A DNA stretch of 41,212 bases from Bacteroidales bacterium (GTDB lineage: Bacteria > Bacteroidota > Bacteroidia > Bacteroidales > Muribaculaceae), in NCBI GenBank assembly GCA_004554255.1, contig SFNC01000005.1:1-41212 (forward strand), written 5' to 3'. Position 1 is the stretch's first letter, and each line of letters begins with the position of its first letter. Made by a program: the position numbers and the translations under genes. The notes under the pieces were generated by a model. It did not search any database, was not told the origin of the DNA, and saw nothing but the letters and a program-made list of their open reading frames with translations. Below are positions 21,518 through 30,858 of this stretch, piece by piece.

Positions 21518-22213
21518 TTAAGCGTCAACGCTCTTGGGATCAATTTTGACGCCGGGGCTCATGGTGGTTGAGAGGTAGATGCTCTTCAAATATGTGCCTT
21601 TTGCAGTGGCGGGTTTCAGCTTGATGAGGGTGTTGACAAACTCGCGGGCATTGTCGCGGAGCTGCTCGGCAGTGAAAGACACTTTACCAATCGACGAGTG
21701 AACGATACCGTTCTTGTCAACCTTAAAGTCAATCTTACCACGCTTAACATCCTCCACAGCCTTGGCAACATCCATGGTCACTGTGCCGCTCTTGGGGTTA
21801 GGCATCAGGCCGCGCGGACCAAGAATACGGCCAAGTGCGCCGATCTTACCCATTATCGCGGGCTGTGTGATTATTACGTCAACGTCGGTCCAGCCGCCTT
21901 TGATCTTGTTGATGTACTCATCAAGACCTACATAGTCGGCGCCGGCTGCCTTAGCAGCTTCCTCGGCGTCAGGGTTGCAGAGCACGAGGACACGTACCGT
22001 CTTACCGGTTCCGTGGGGAAGGGTCACAACGCCGCGCACCATCTGATTGGCTTTGCGCGGGTCTACGCCAAGGCGTACGTCAATGTCTACAGAAGCATTG
22101 AACTTTGCATAGTTCACTTCTTTAACCTTTTCCGCAGCCTCAGGCAAGGTGTAATTTTTCCCGGCTTCAATCTTTGCTAAAGCAATCTTCTGATTTTTTG
22201 TAAGTTTACTCAT
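21518..22213 (-). CDS. rplA: 50S ribosomal protein L1
   Basis: L1 (uL1) forms the mobile stalk near the E site and binds 23S rRNA; in many bacteria it also represses the L11-L1 operon. The 231-aa protein shows FNASVDIDVRLGVDPRKANQ (about 34-53), VTLPHGTGKTVRVLVL and GRILGPRGLMPNPKSGTVT, all family signatures. It starts 15 nt after the rplK stop. Confidence 0.97.
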   Translation of the reverse strand: MSKLTKNQKIALAKIEAGKNYTLPEAAEKVKEVNYAKFNASVDIDVRLGVDPRKANQMVRGVVTLPHGTGKTVRVLVLCNPDAEEAAKAAGADYVGLDEYINKIKGGWTDVDVIITQPAIMGKIGALGRILGPRGLMPNPKSGTVTMDVAKAVEDVKRGKIDFKVDKNGIVHSSIGKVSFTAEQLRDNAREFVNTLIKLKPATAKGTYLKSIYLSTTMSPGVKIDPKSVDA

Positions 22214-22228
22214 TGCGATTGAATTTTA

Positions 22229-22672
22229 TTAGTTGTTTCCAGGGAATTCACCTGATACTGTGATACCCATACTTCTGGCTGTTCCGGCAACCATACGCAT
22301 TGCCGACTCGACGGTGAAGCAGTTCAAATCGGGCATTTTGTCGGTAGCGATTTCTTTTACCTGCTCCCAGGTTACAGAGCCTACCTTGTTACGGTTGGGC
22401 TGTGCTGAGCCGCTCTTTACTTTGCTTGCCTCCTTGAGCTGGATTGCTACAGGCGGAGTCTTTACTACAAAGTCAAAGCTCTTGTCCGTGTAATATGTGA
22501 TTACTACGGGAAGTACTTTGCCGGCTTTGTCCTGGGTACGGGCGTTGAATTGCTTGCAAAACTCCATTATATTGATACCCTTTGAACCAAGTGCGGGTCC
22601 AACGGGAGGCGAGGGGTTTGCCGCTCCGCCTTTTATTTGCAGTTTAATTTGTCCAGCAATTTCTTTAGCCAT
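22229..22672 (-). CDS. rplK: 50S ribosomal protein L11
   Basis: L11 (uL11) binds the GTPase-associated centre of 23S rRNA and is the thiostrepton-site protein. The 147-aa product has the N-terminal block GGAANPSPPVGPALGSKGIN (15-34) with the conserved proline-rich helix, and the C-terminal rRNA-binding domain. Length is slightly above the E. coli form. A spacer of about 120 nt separates it from nusG. Confidence 0.97.
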   Translation of the reverse strand: MAKEIAGQIKLQIKGGAANPSPPVGPALGSKGINIMEFCKQFNARTQDKAGKVLPVVITYYTDKSFDFVVKTPPVAIQLKEASKVKSGSAQPNRNKVGSVTWEQVKEIATDKMPDLNCFTVESAMRMVAGTARSMGITVSGEFPGNN

Positions 22673-22795
22673 TGTTTTTAAACTTTAGTTATTATAAAAC
22701 AGGGTGAGTGTCCTGCGCACCTTTCCCTTTCCGCCTGTCGCGCCGGCCCGTAACAGCCTTTGCAACACGCGGCCCGGAAAGTGGGCACGCACGTA

Positions 22796-23377
22796 CTACT
22801 CTCTTTCCACTTGCAAATTGGTCAACTCCATAGGTGTCTTGCGGCCGAAGATCTTGACGCTAACCTTGAGACGTTTCTTGTCCGGGTAAACCTCTTCGAT
22901 TACGGCGGAGAATCCGCTGAACGCGCCGTCGTTAACCTTAACAGTCTCGCCGACCATGAAGTCGTTGACTCCATCCTCGGTGGCATCCGCAAAGGCATCC
23001 GCGGTGCCGAGCATCCGCATCACCTCGGCCTCGCGCAAGCGTTCCGGGGCTGCCCCCTTCTCGCGGCCGCGCAAAAAGTCTATGACATTGCTCGTGCTCG
23101 TTAGTTCAAGAATAACCTCGCCGGTGAGAATGGCCTCCACAAAAACGTAGCCGCTGTACAGGTTGCGTTCTTTAACAACCTTCTTGCCGCCACGTACCTG
23201 CAGTACCTTCTCCGTGGGAATCAGAACCTGGAATACATAGTTTCCAAGGTTGGTGTTGGCGCGCATGGCGTCGAGTACTTCCTTTACCTTGGCTTCCTTG
23301 CCGCTGATGGCACGCAACACGTACCAGCCGCGAACAGGAGCCGACTTCGGGGATGTCTCTACTGTCTTGTCTGCCAT
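22796..23377 (-). CDS. nusG: Transcription termination/antitermination protein NusG
   Basis: NusG binds RNA polymerase beta' and links it to Rho or the ribosome. From the ATG at 23377 the protein has 193 aa. It has the NGN domain (about 18-120: GWYVLRAISGKEAKVKE, then RNLYSGYVFVEA) and a C-terminal KOW domain (about 138-190: GETVKVNDGAFSGFSAVIEE). A GTG 4 codons upstream is a less likely start. It lies 20 nt after secE. Confidence 0.95.
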   Translation of the reverse strand: MADKTVETSPKSAPVRGWYVLRAISGKEAKVKEVLDAMRANTNLGNYVFQVLIPTEKVLQVRGGKKVVKERNLYSGYVFVEAILTGEVILELTSTSNVIDFLRGREKGAAPERLREAEVMRMLGTADAFADATEDGVNDFMVGETVKVNDGAFSGFSAVIEEVYPDKKRLKVSVKIFGRKTPMELTNLQVERE

Positions 23378-23397
23378 TTCTGCTCTCACTTTTGCCG

Positions 23398-23598
23398 TTA
23401 CTTACCTACAGTATAAACAAACTCCATCAGATGGCTCAGAATCTGATCCATGAAAAATATAATCAGTGCGATTATGACGGAAGCAACAAGGACGATCATC
23501 GCTGACTTCAGGAGCTGTTTCTTTGTTGGCCAAGAAGTCTTATAACGGAGTTCGTCATAAGACTCTTCTATATTTGTAAGCAGTTTTAATTTCTTCAT
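23398..23598 (-). CDS. secE: Preprotein translocase subunit SecE
   Basis: This 66-aa protein is the single-span form of SecE, which clamps SecY in the inner-membrane translocon. It has the amphipathic helix with YDELRYKTSWPTKKQL (14-29), followed by one hydrophobic span (about 33-52). The short form is usual in Bacteroidota. Its position between tRNA-Trp and nusG matches the conserved secE-nusG arrangement. Confidence 0.95.
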   Translation of the reverse strand: MKKLKLLTNIEESYDELRYKTSWPTKKQLLKSAMIVLVASVIIALIIFFMDQILSHLMEFVYTVGK

Positions 23599-23614
23599 TG
23601 TTTTCTTTTTTTAG

Positions 23615-23687
23615 CACGGGACGAGAGACTCGAACTCCCGACACCTGGTTTTGGAGACCAGTGCTCTACCAACTGAGCTAGTCCCGT
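23615..23687 (-). tRNA. tRNA-Trp (anticodon CCA)
   Basis: A 73-nt cloverleaf on the minus strand with a perfect 7-bp acceptor stem (ACGGGAC/GTCCCGT), discriminator G, and anticodon arm CTGGT-CTCCAAA-ACCAG giving CCA. CCA-3' is not encoded. It lies between tuf and secE, 16 nt before secE. Confidence 0.96.
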
Positions 23688-23691
23688 GTAT

Positions 23692-23737
23692 AACCCGCGC
23701 CATTCCTGCGGCTGACGCCGTATGTCCGGCGCGGGTT
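23692..23737 (-). terminator. GC hairpin between tuf and tRNA-Trp
   Basis: AACCCGCGCC (23692-23701) pairs perfectly over 10 bp with 23728-23737, with an inner stem 709-712/717-720. It sits 56 nt after the tuf stop and 4 nt before the tRNA. It may be an attenuator or an RNase processing site that separates the tuf mRNA from the tRNA-secE-nusG part. Confidence 0.5.
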
Positions 23738-23793
23738 TGGGGTATCTTTACCTTTGGGGGCGCGGCGCTCGCGCGCTCACTATCCGCCAGGTA

Positions 23794-24978
23794 TTACTCG
23801 ATGATTTCGGTGATCTGGCCCGAACCTACGGTGCGGCCGCCTTCACGGATTGCGAAACGCAGACCCTGGTCGCATGCTACGGGGTTGATCAGCTTAACCT
23901 TGATTTCAACGTGGTCGCCGGGCATTACCATTTCAACGCCTTCGGGGAGAGTGATTTCGCCGGTCACGTCAAGTGTGCGGATGTAGAACTGAGGACGGTA
24001 GTTGTTGTGGAAGGGAGTGTGACGGCCACCTTCTTCTTTCTTCAGGATATAAACTGAAGCCTTGAACTCGTCGTGGGGTTTAACAACACCCGGGTGGCAG
24101 ATAACCATACCACGTTTGATGTCCTTTTTGTCAATACCGCGGAGAAGCAGACCTACGTTGTCACCGGCTTCACCCTGATCAAGGAGTTTGCGGAACATTT
24201 CAACGCCTGTAACGGTCGACTTCATGTTGGCGCCGAGACCCATGATCTGAACCTCATCACCCACTTTAACGACACCGGTTTCGATACGGCCGGTTGCTAC
24301 AGTACCACGACCTGTGATTGAGAACACGTCCTCAACGGGCATCAGGAAGGGTTTGTCAATGTCGCGGGGAGGCAGGGGGATCCAGTTGTCAACAGCATCC
24401 ATCAGCTCAATCACCTTCTCTTCCCACTCGGGTTCGCCGTTGAGGGCACCGAGGGCAGAACCGCGGATGATGGGTGTGTTGTCGCCATCATATTCGTACT
24501 GGTCGAGAAGTTCGCGCATGTCCATCTCTACGAGCTCCAGCATTTCTTCGTCGTCCACCATGTCGCATTTGTTCAGGAACACAACGATACGGGGAACGTT
24601 CACCTGACGGGCGAGAAGGATGTGCTCGCGGGTCTGGGGCATGGGACCGTCGGTAGCAGCAACTACGATGATAGCACCGTCCATCTGAGCAGCACCGGTT
24701 ACCATGTTCTTCACATAGTCGGCGTGACCCGGGCAGTCTACGTGAGCATAGTGGCGGTTGGCGGTCTCGTACTCAACGTGTGCGGTGTTGATAGTGATAC
24801 CACGCTCTTTTTCCTCGGGGGCGTTGTCGATCTGGTCGAATGACTTAACCTCTGAGAGACCTTTCTTTGCGAGAACGGTGGTGATAGCAGCGGTAAGAGT
24901 AGTTTTACCGTGGTCAACGTGACCAATGGTACCGATGTTTACATGCGGTTTGGTTCTTTCGAATTTCTCTTTTGCCAT
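23794..24978 (-). CDS. tuf: Elongation factor Tu
   Basis: EF-Tu carries aminoacyl-tRNA to the ribosomal A site with GTP. The 394-aa protein starts MAKEKFERTKPHVNIG at 24978. It shows the P-loop GHVDHGKTT (19-27), DCPGHADYV (about 80-88), NKCDMVD (about 135) and the C-terminal beta-barrels. The frame is open much further upstream through the tRNA genes, but that extension is not coding. Placement directly after four tRNA genes mirrors the tufB operon of enterobacteria. Confidence 0.98.
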   Translation of the reverse strand: MAKEKFERTKPHVNIGTIGHVDHGKTTLTAAITTVLAKKGLSEVKSFDQIDNAPEEKERGITINTAHVEYETANRHYAHVDCPGHADYVKNMVTGAAQMDGAIIVVAATDGPMPQTREHILLARQVNVPRIVVFLNKCDMVDDEEMLELVEMDMRELLDQYEYDGDNTPIIRGSALGALNGEPEWEEKVIELMDAVDNWIPLPPRDIDKPFLMPVEDVFSITGRGTVATGRIETGVVKVGDEVQIMGLGANMKSTVTGVEMFRKLLDQGEAGDNVGLLLRGIDKKDIKRGMVICHPGVVKPHDEFKASVYILKKEEGGRHTPFHNNYRPQFYIRTLDVTGEITLPEGVEMVMPGDHVEIKVKLINPVACDQGLRFAIREGGRTVGSGQITEIIE

Positions 24979-25124
24979 AACTTGGTTTTTATGATTGATT
25001 AATAATTTTCTGTTTTGCGGGCCGCCGTGCCCGGATTTTCCGGCCGCCGGGGCCTGTGGCTTAACTAATGGCCTCGATAATGTACGGACACTATCGGGGC
25101 TGTCAGTTTTTAAATTTGCTTTTG

Positions 25125-25196
<72 letters not shown>

Positions 25197-25222
25197 AACA
25201 AAAAAAATGACGCGGAGCGTTG

Positions 25223-25295
25223 AGCGGAAGACGAGGCTCAAACTCGCGACCCTCAGCTTGGAAGGCTGATGCTCTATCAACTGAGCTACTTCCGC
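25223..25295 (-). tRNA. tRNA-Gly (anticodon UCC)
   Basis: A 73-nt cloverleaf with acceptor GCGGAAG/CTTCCGC, discriminator U, and anticodon arm TCAGC-CTTCCAA-GCTGA giving TCC. All stems are complete. Confidence 0.96.
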
Positions 25296-25308
25296 GTTTG
25301 TTGTTTTG

Positions 25309-25391
25309 TGGGCGAAGATGGATTCGAACCACCGAAGGTATAAACCAGCAGATTTACAGTCTGCCCCATTTGGCCACTCTGGTATTCGCCC
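25309..25391 (-). tRNA. tRNA-Tyr (anticodon GUA)
   Basis: An 83-nt class II tRNA with acceptor GGGCGAA/TTCGCCC, discriminator A, anticodon arm GCAGA-CTGTAAA-TCTGC giving GTA, and a long variable arm. The class II form is expected for bacterial tRNA-Tyr. Confidence 0.96.
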
Positions 25392-25437
25392 GTATACGTT
25401 CGCCCTCTTGCAAGGACGCTGCGTATCTTTTTACTTG

Positions 25438-25511
25438 AGCCTCTTGTCGGATTCGAACCAACGACCCCGAGATTACAAATCACGTGCTCTGGCCAACTGA
25501 GCTAAAGAGGC
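25438..25511 (-). tRNA. tRNA-Thr (anticodon UGU)
   Basis: A 74-nt cloverleaf with acceptor GCCTCTT/AAGAGGC, discriminator U, and anticodon loop TTTGTAA giving TGT. One U-U opposition sits in the anticodon stem. It is the first tRNA of the operon, closest to the promoter. Confidence 0.93.
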
Positions 25512-25587
25512 ATGTCAATTTTCTTTCGCAAACTTATCCGGGACGAATCCCGTTCTTTGACCGAGGCTTGTTGCCCGTTTGCGGATG

Positions 25588-25618
25588 CAAAGTTACAACT
25601 TCTTTTTTAATTACCAAA
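25588..25618 (-). promoter_or_regulatory. Promoter of the tRNA-tuf-rplKAJL-rpoBC operon
   Basis: On the minus strand a TTTG -33 box (25618-25615) and an exact -7 box TAACTTTG (25595-25588) are separated by 19 nt, the best promoter match in the window. Transcription would start about 70 nt before the first tRNA. The spacer 25512-25784 also holds the divergent promoter for the aminopeptidase gene. Confidence 0.8.
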
Positions 25619-25720
25619 AACTTTACGCTCTTTTTTTTACTTTTTTCTCTTTTTTTTATTTTTGACCCCGATACACATTAATTATATATATATTTTCATC
25701 GCTCTGTCATCAAAATTTTA

Positions 25721-25728
25721 TATCTTTG
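25721..25728 (+). promoter_or_regulatory. -7 box upstream of the aminopeptidase gene
   Basis: TATCTTTG matches TAnnTTTG exactly, 56 nt before the ATG at 25785. The -33 region is AT-rich without a clear TTG. Confidence 0.5.
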
Positions 25729-25784
25729 CAAAAAAATTACAACGTCCGTGCACCGCACTGTCGTTTCATAAACATTTTTTTATT

Positions 25785-27575
25785 ATGAAAGAAGACATCA
25801 TTGGCCGCCTCAACGCACTGCGACAGCAGATGGCGGCCCGCAACATCGCCGCAACAGTAATCCCCCAGGGAGACCCGCATCAGAGCGAATATATTTCCGA
25901 CCACTGGCAGCTGCGACGCTTCCTCTCAGGATTCACCGGCAGCGCCGGAACACTCGTCGTAACCGCCGAAAATGCACTGCTATGGACCGACTCCCGCTAC
26001 TTCCTCCAGGCCGGGATACAGCTGGACGGCTCCGGCATAACCCTCATGAAGGACGGCCTCGAGGACACACCCTCCATCGCCGCATGGCTCTGCCACAACG
26101 TCCACGCCGGCGACACCGTAGGCATAGACGGAATGGTGAACAGCGCCACCGAGACTGCCGCTCTCGCCGCCGCTCTGGAGAAAGAGGGCATAAATCTGGT
26201 GGCCGACTTTGACGCCGCCGACGAAATATGGCCCGACAGGCCCGCCCTCCCCGTTTGCCCCGTCACCATACACGACGATTCCTTCGCCGGAAAAAGCGCC
26301 AAGGACAAAATCGCCGACATGCTCGCGCTGGCCGCACGCGACGAGCACGCCGACGCAATATTCATCTCTGCCCTCGACGAAATAGCATGGATGCTGAACA
26401 TCCGCTCCACCGACGTCCGCTACAACCCCGTGGTAACCTCTTTCCTGTACATCAGCCGCAACGGCAGCACTCTGCTGATTGACAGCGCGAAGCTCACGCC
26501 CGAAGTCAGCGATTACCTTGCCGGCCAGGGCGTCGCCACCGCGCCATACGCCGATGTCCGCAAGTTTATCGAGGCCATCCCGGAGGGCACACGCGTACTC
26601 GTGGAGCCCCACCGCAACGCCGTTGCAATCGTCAACGCGCTCGGCTCCCGCGCCATCCTCGGCACATCACCCATAGCCCTCGCAAAAAGCTGCAAGAACG
26701 ACACCCAGATCGCCGGCATTCGCCGCGCAATGGCACGCGACGGCGTGGCAATGGTGCGCTCGCTGATGGAAATTCAGCGCCGCTCGCAGGACGAGAGCAA
26801 CCCCCTCACCGAGCTGGAAGTTGCCAAGATTCTGCTGCACTATCGCAGCGCAGACCCCATGTTCCGCGACGAATCATTCGGCACCATCGCCGGATTCGGC
26901 CCCCACGGAGCCATCGTGCACTATGAGGCCGACGAGCAGTCCAATGCCGTTATCCGCAACGGAAACCTACTGCTGATAGACAGCGGCGCGCAGTACCCCG
27001 ACGGTACTACCGACCTCACACGCACTATCTCCATCGGCGAACCCACTCCCGAGCAGAAACGCGACTTCACCCTGGTAATGAAAGGTCACATCGCCCTGGG
27101 TACAGCAATTTTCCCCGCCGGAACAACCGGACACCAGCTTGACGTCCTGGCCCGTCACTTCCTCTGGAACGAGGGCCTCAACTACCTGCACGGCACCGGA
27201 CACGGCGTGGGCTTCTTCCTCAACGTCCACGAAGGCCCGCAGAGCATCCGCCTCAACCACGTCCCCACCCCGCTGATGCCCGGCATGCTCACCTCAAACG
27301 AGCCCGGCCTCTACCGCGAGAACGTCCACGGCATACGCTGCGAGAACCTCGTCCTCTGCATTCCCGCGATGACCACCGAGTTCGGCAGATTCCTCAAGTT
27401 TGAGACCGTGACACTTTGCCCGTTCGACATCAAGCTCTTCGACAAGGCCATTATGACCGACGCCGAAATCGCATGGGTAAACGACTATCATAAAACCGTG
27501 CGCGAGACCTTGCTGCCCCTCCTCGCCACCGACGAGGAGCGCAACTGGCTTATCGCCGCAACCGCTAACATATAA
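25785..27575 (+). CDS. Xaa-Pro aminopeptidase (aminopeptidase P, M24 family)
   Basis: The enzyme removes an N-terminal residue ahead of proline. The 596-aa protein has two N-terminal creatinase-like domains (about 1-310) and a C-terminal pita-bread domain. Dinuclear metal ligands expected for aminopeptidase P are visible: Asp399 (LLIDSG), Asp410 (TTDLTR), His473 in HGTGHGVGF, Glu506 (TSNEPGLY) and Glu520 (RCENLVL). The start is placed at 25785: the ORF extends upstream, but the extension overlaps the promoter. The C-terminal extension (about 545-596) is typical of the long form found in Bacteroidota and eukaryotes. It is followed 8 nt later by the carbonic anhydrase gene. Confidence 0.93.
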   Translation: MKEDIIGRLNALRQQMAARNIAATVIPQGDPHQSEYISDHWQLRRFLSGFTGSAGTLVVTAENALLWTDSRYFLQAGIQLDGSGITLMKDGLEDTPSIAAWLCHNVHAGDTVGIDGMVNSATETAALAAALEKEGINLVADFDAADEIWPDRPALPVCPVTIHDDSFAGKSAKDKIADMLALAARDEHADAIFISALDEIAWMLNIRSTDVRYNPVVTSFLYISRNGSTLLIDSAKLTPEVSDYLAGQGVATAPYADVRKFIEAIPEGTRVLVEPHRNAVAIVNALGSRAILGTSPIALAKSCKNDTQIAGIRRAMARDGVAMVRSLMEIQRRSQDESNPLTELEVAKILLHYRSADPMFRDESFGTIAGFGPHGAIVHYEADEQSNAVIRNGNLLLIDSGAQYPDGTTDLTRTISIGEPTPEQKRDFTLVMKGHIALGTAIFPAGTTGHQLDVLARHFLWNEGLNYLHGTGHGVGFFLNVHEGPQSIRLNHVPTPLMPGMLTSNEPGLYRENVHGIRCENLVLCIPAMTTEFGRFLKFETVTLCPFDIKLFDKAIMTDAEIAWVNDYHKTVRETLLPLLATDEERNWLIAATANI

Positions 27576-27583
27576 TCCGGAAT

Positions 27584-28120
27584 ATGGCTACTATCATCCC
27601 CGTACGCGGATTCACTCCCGTCATCGGCAAGGGCTGTTTCCTGGCCCCCAACGCATCCATCATCGGAGACGTAACCATCGGCGACCAATGCTCGGTATGG
27701 TTCAACACCGTCCTCCGTGGCGACGTAAACACCATCACCATCGGCGACCGCGTCAACATCCAGGACGGCTCCGTCCTGCACACTCTGTATCAGAAGTCTA
27801 CCATTGAAATCGGCAACGACGTTTCCATCGGCCACAGCGTGGTTATCCACGGCGCCAAAATCCGCGACCTCGCACTTATAGGCATGGGCGCGATAGTGAT
27901 GGACGATGCCGAGGTCGGCGAAGGCGCCATCGTCGCTGCAGGCTCAGTGGTGCTGTCGCGCACCAAGATTGGCCCCAACGAGCTATGGGCCGGCACCCCC
28001 GCTAAATTCGTCAAGATGGTCGACCCCGCGCAATCACGGGAAATAAACCAGAAAATCGCCCGCAACTATCTGATGTATTCACGCTGGTACCCGGCTGATA
28101 CAATCACCCCCGAAGATTAA
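27584..28120 (+). CDS. Gamma-class carbonic anhydrase / hexapeptide-repeat protein
   Basis: The 178-aa protein is a left-handed beta-helix built of hexapeptide repeats. His66, His84 and His89 (VLHTLY and GHSVVIHG) match the three zinc ligands of gamma carbonic anhydrases, which trimerise and place zinc between subunits. The C-terminal helix (about 148-170) is also family-typical. Relatives include PaaY- and YrdA-like proteins, many with unproven or no carbonic anhydrase activity, so hydration of CO2 is likely but not certain. It lies 8 nt after the aminopeptidase gene. Confidence 0.88.
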   Translation: MATIIPVRGFTPVIGKGCFLAPNASIIGDVTIGDQCSVWFNTVLRGDVNTITIGDRVNIQDGSVLHTLYQKSTIEIGNDVSIGHSVVIHGAKIRDLALIGMGAIVMDDAEVGEGAIVAAGSVVLSRTKIGPNELWAGTPAKFVKMVDPAQSREINQKIARNYLMYSRWYPADTITPED

Positions 28121-28187
28121 CCCCCTCCCGTCTGCCCCCGGCCTCCCAGGCACGGTGGCAGACGGTTTACATTTCACGCATAACAAA

Positions 28188-28676
28188 ATGGCAACAAACC
28201 TTAAAAACGCAGCTCCCAAGGGCCTCACCAAGGCCCCCGAAGACATGCGCGTGGCCATCGCCACCGCACAGTGGAACAGCGAAATCACACACGCTCTGCA
28301 GCGCGGCGCCATAGAAACCCTCACCGCCGCCGGACTGGACCCCGATAAAGACATTGACTGCTACGCCGTCCCCGGCGCAGTAGAGCTAACATTCGCCGCA
28401 TCGCAGCTGATTGAGGCCTCGCAGTACGATGCCGTCATCGTCTTCGGATGCGTCATCCGCGGCGATACACCCCACTTTGACTATGTCTGCCAGTCTGTAA
28501 CCCAAGGCATAACGGCGCTGAACGCCGACTGCGACATCCCCGTGATCTTCGGCGTCCTCACCGTCGAAAATCAGCAGCAGGCACTTGACCGCGCCGGAGG
28601 CGCACTCGGCAACAAGGGCTCCGAAGCCGCCGAAGCAGCCATCGCAATGGTACAATTCGCCCGATCCGTAAAATAA
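28188..28676 (+). CDS. ribH: 6,7-dimethyl-8-ribityllumazine synthase
   Basis: RibH condenses 5-amino-6-ribitylamino-uracil with 3,4-dihydroxy-2-butanone 4-phosphate in riboflavin synthesis. From the ATG at 28188 the protein has 162 aa. It shows ATAQWNSEIT (25-34), VPGAVELTFAA (61-71), GCVIRGDTPHFDYV (87-100) with the catalytic His96, and FGVLTVENQQQAL. A GTG 11 codons upstream is in frame but less likely. No FMN riboswitch was seen in the 67-nt gap. The other rib genes are not in this window. Confidence 0.95.
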   Translation: MATNLKNAAPKGLTKAPEDMRVAIATAQWNSEITHALQRGAIETLTAAGLDPDKDIDCYAVPGAVELTFAASQLIEASQYDAVIVFGCVIRGDTPHFDYVCQSVTQGITALNADCDIPVIFGVLTVENQQQALDRAGGALGNKGSEAAEAAIAMVQFARSVK

Positions 28677-28780
28677 AAAACCGCAACAGCCTCTCGCCCT
28701 CTACTCTTTGATGGCCGGCAATGTCCGCCCGACCCATCACCAGTCAAGTTGTAATACCAATCTATCACACTTCCCCTAAA

Positions 28781-30649
28781 ATGGATTATTCTATTCTCGA
28801 CTTTTTAGCCCTTATCGGCTCCGTTTGCCTTTTCCTGTACGGTATGAAGGTAATGAGTGAAGGACTCCAGAAAGCTGCCGGAGACCGCCTCCGAAACATC
28901 CTGTCGGCAATGACCCGAAACCGCCTCGCAGGACTCTTCACCGGCTTTGTCATCACTGCCCTCATCCAGAGCTCCTCGGCATCTATCGTCCTCGTGGTGA
29001 GCTTCGTTAACGCCGGCCTGATGTCCATCGGACAGTCCATGGCCGTGATCTTCGGCGCAAACCTCGGTACCACTTTCACCACCTGGATTATCTCGCTGCT
29101 CGGCTTTAAAGTTGACATCTCGGCCTTCGCCATCCCTCTGCTCGCCGTGGCCGTCCCCCTGCTATTCAGCAAAAAAGGACGCACCAAGTCCATCGGCGAG
29201 TTCATCGTCGGCTTCGCCCTGCTATTCATGGGCCTGGCCATGATCAGCCAATATGTCCCGGACCTGCAGAAGAACCCCGACATGTTCGCATTCCTGCAGC
29301 GATACGCATCGCTCGGTTTCTGGTCAATACTCATCTTCTGGTTTGTCGGCGTGGTCGTTACCATGATAATCCAGAGCTCGGCCGCCACTTTCGCAATCTG
29401 CCTGGTGATGTTCGCAAAGGGATGGATAGACTTCGACCTCGCCTGCGCCATCGTCCTCGGCTCCGCTGTCGGAACCACCATCACCCCGCTGCTCGCATCG
29501 CTCAGCGGTAATGTCGCCGCAAAACGCGCCGCAATCGGACACCTCCTCTTCAACATCCTCGGCTCCATCTGGTGCCTCATCCTATTCTACCCCTTCATGA
29601 AGATGATTGTAGGCCTCTGCGAAAGCATCGGACTCGGAAACCCCGACGCCCTCTACAACTTTGTGGACAACCTGCAGCAGACCGACCCCGAAATCTACAA
29701 CAACCTCTTCAACAACACCCTGCCCGCCGACCATCCCCGCGCCACAGAACTCTCCGCGGCCACCCGGACCCTCATCGCTATGCAGGCGTCGGCATCCATC
29801 TGCCTTTCCATTTTCTACACCGTGTACAAGTTCATAAACCTCTCCATCATGATATGGTTTACCAAACTGTACGTACGCATCGTGGAATGGATTGTCCCCA
29901 CACGCAAAAAGACCGAAGAGGAATTCGGACTCAAATTCATCCAGGGGGGTCTGCTCAGCTCATCGGAACTTAACCTCGCTTCCGCCGAGAAAGAAATCGC
30001 CGTATTCGCCGAGCGCGTCGGCCGCATGATACACATGGGACAGGAACTCGTCCACATGAAGGACAACGACGAAGAATTCAACAAACTCCTCTCACGCATC
30101 GGCAAATACGAGGACATCTCAGACCGCATGGAACTTGAAATCGCCGACTTCCTGAACCGCGTCGCAGAAGGCCGCCTCTCCAACGAAGGTAAACTCCGCA
30201 TCGCCGGCATGCTCAACATCATCTCTGAGATAGAAAGCATCGCCGACTGCTGTTACGGTGTAGCAAAAATCATGCTCCGCAAAAACCAGAACAAGGCCGA
30301 ATTCAACGACCAGATATACGCCGACATCGACACCATGTACAAGTACCTCGACGAGGCAATGCAGATGATGCTCGTATTGCTCAACGACCTCAACAACATC
30401 GACGAGCACTCCCTCATGCGCAGCTACAACAAAGAGCGCGAGATTAACAACCTCCGCAACCAGCTCCGCACGGCAAACGTCGCAAACATCAACGAGCACA
30501 AATACCAGTACCAGGCAGGCATCTACTACATGGACATCATCAACGACATCGAGCGCACCGGCGACCACATCATCAACGTCGCCGACACCGCCAAAGACAT
30601 CTACCGTCGCCAGAAGAACGCCTCCCCCGCCGTACTCCGCCGCAAATAA
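28781..30649 (+). CDS. Na+/Pi cotransporter (NptA-type) with PhoU-like C-terminal domain
   Basis: From the ATG at 28781 the protein has 622 aa. The membrane half contains two inverted Na_Pi_cotrans repeats with the hallmark QSSSAS (about residue 65) and QSSAAT (about 200) motifs and GANLGTT / GSAVGTT glycine turns. From about residue 425 the protein turns helical and charged, with paired three-helix units resembling PhoU. Members import phosphate with sodium; the PhoU-like tail is thought to regulate activity or signal phosphate status. An ATG 20 codons upstream is in frame, but MDYSILDFLALIGSVCLFLYG is the usual N-terminus. It is followed by two hairpins. Confidence 0.9.
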   Translation: MDYSILDFLALIGSVCLFLYGMKVMSEGLQKAAGDRLRNILSAMTRNRLAGLFTGFVITALIQSSSASIVLVVSFVNAGLMSIGQSMAVIFGANLGTTFTTWIISLLGFKVDISAFAIPLLAVAVPLLFSKKGRTKSIGEFIVGFALLFMGLAMISQYVPDLQKNPDMFAFLQRYASLGFWSILIFWFVGVVVTMIIQSSAATFAICLVMFAKGWIDFDLACAIVLGSAVGTTITPLLASLSGNVAAKRAAIGHLLFNILGSIWCLILFYPFMKMIVGLCESIGLGNPDALYNFVDNLQQTDPEIYNNLFNNTLPADHPRATELSAATRTLIAMQASASICLSIFYTVYKFINLSIMIWFTKLYVRIVEWIVPTRKKTEEEFGLKFIQGGLLSSSELNLASAEKEIAVFAERVGRMIHMGQELVHMKDNDEEFNKLLSRIGKYEDISDRMELEIADFLNRVAEGRLSNEGKLRIAGMLNIISEIESIADCCYGVAKIMLRKNQNKAEFNDQIYADIDTMYKYLDEAMQMMLVLLNDLNNIDEHSLMRSYNKEREINNLRNQLRTANVANINEHKYQYQAGIYYMDIINDIERTGDHIINVADTAKDIYRRQKNASPAVLRRK

Positions 30650-30678
30650 CCCCCGCCCCACTACACATTATTATATAT

Positions 30679-30710
30679 AAGGTCCGGATGGCACCAGCCA
30701 CCCGGACCTT
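30679..30710 (+). terminator. Hairpin terminator after the Na/Pi cotransporter
   Basis: AAGGTCCGG (30679-30687) pairs with CCGGACCTT (30702-30710), extended inside by TGG/CCA. A second GC hairpin (30734-30740 with 30757-30763) follows. Neither has a strong U-tract. The rest of 30650-30992 contains the Lrp promoter and an AT-rich leader but no gene. Confidence 0.55.
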
Positions 30711-30858
30711 AAGCATATCCTGCCCCATGGAGTGGCGGCATCCTGGCGCCGAGACCTGCCGCCGTGACATACATCACATTCGCCACATACTGGATTTTAC
30801 ATTTTGTCGGTTTTCAAACCCCATTCCTTCGAAAATTTCAAAAAAAATTTAAAAAACA

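Noticed and set aside
28121..28187. FMN riboswitch ahead of ribH
   Set aside because: The 67-nt gap is too short and lacks the conserved RFN-element segments.
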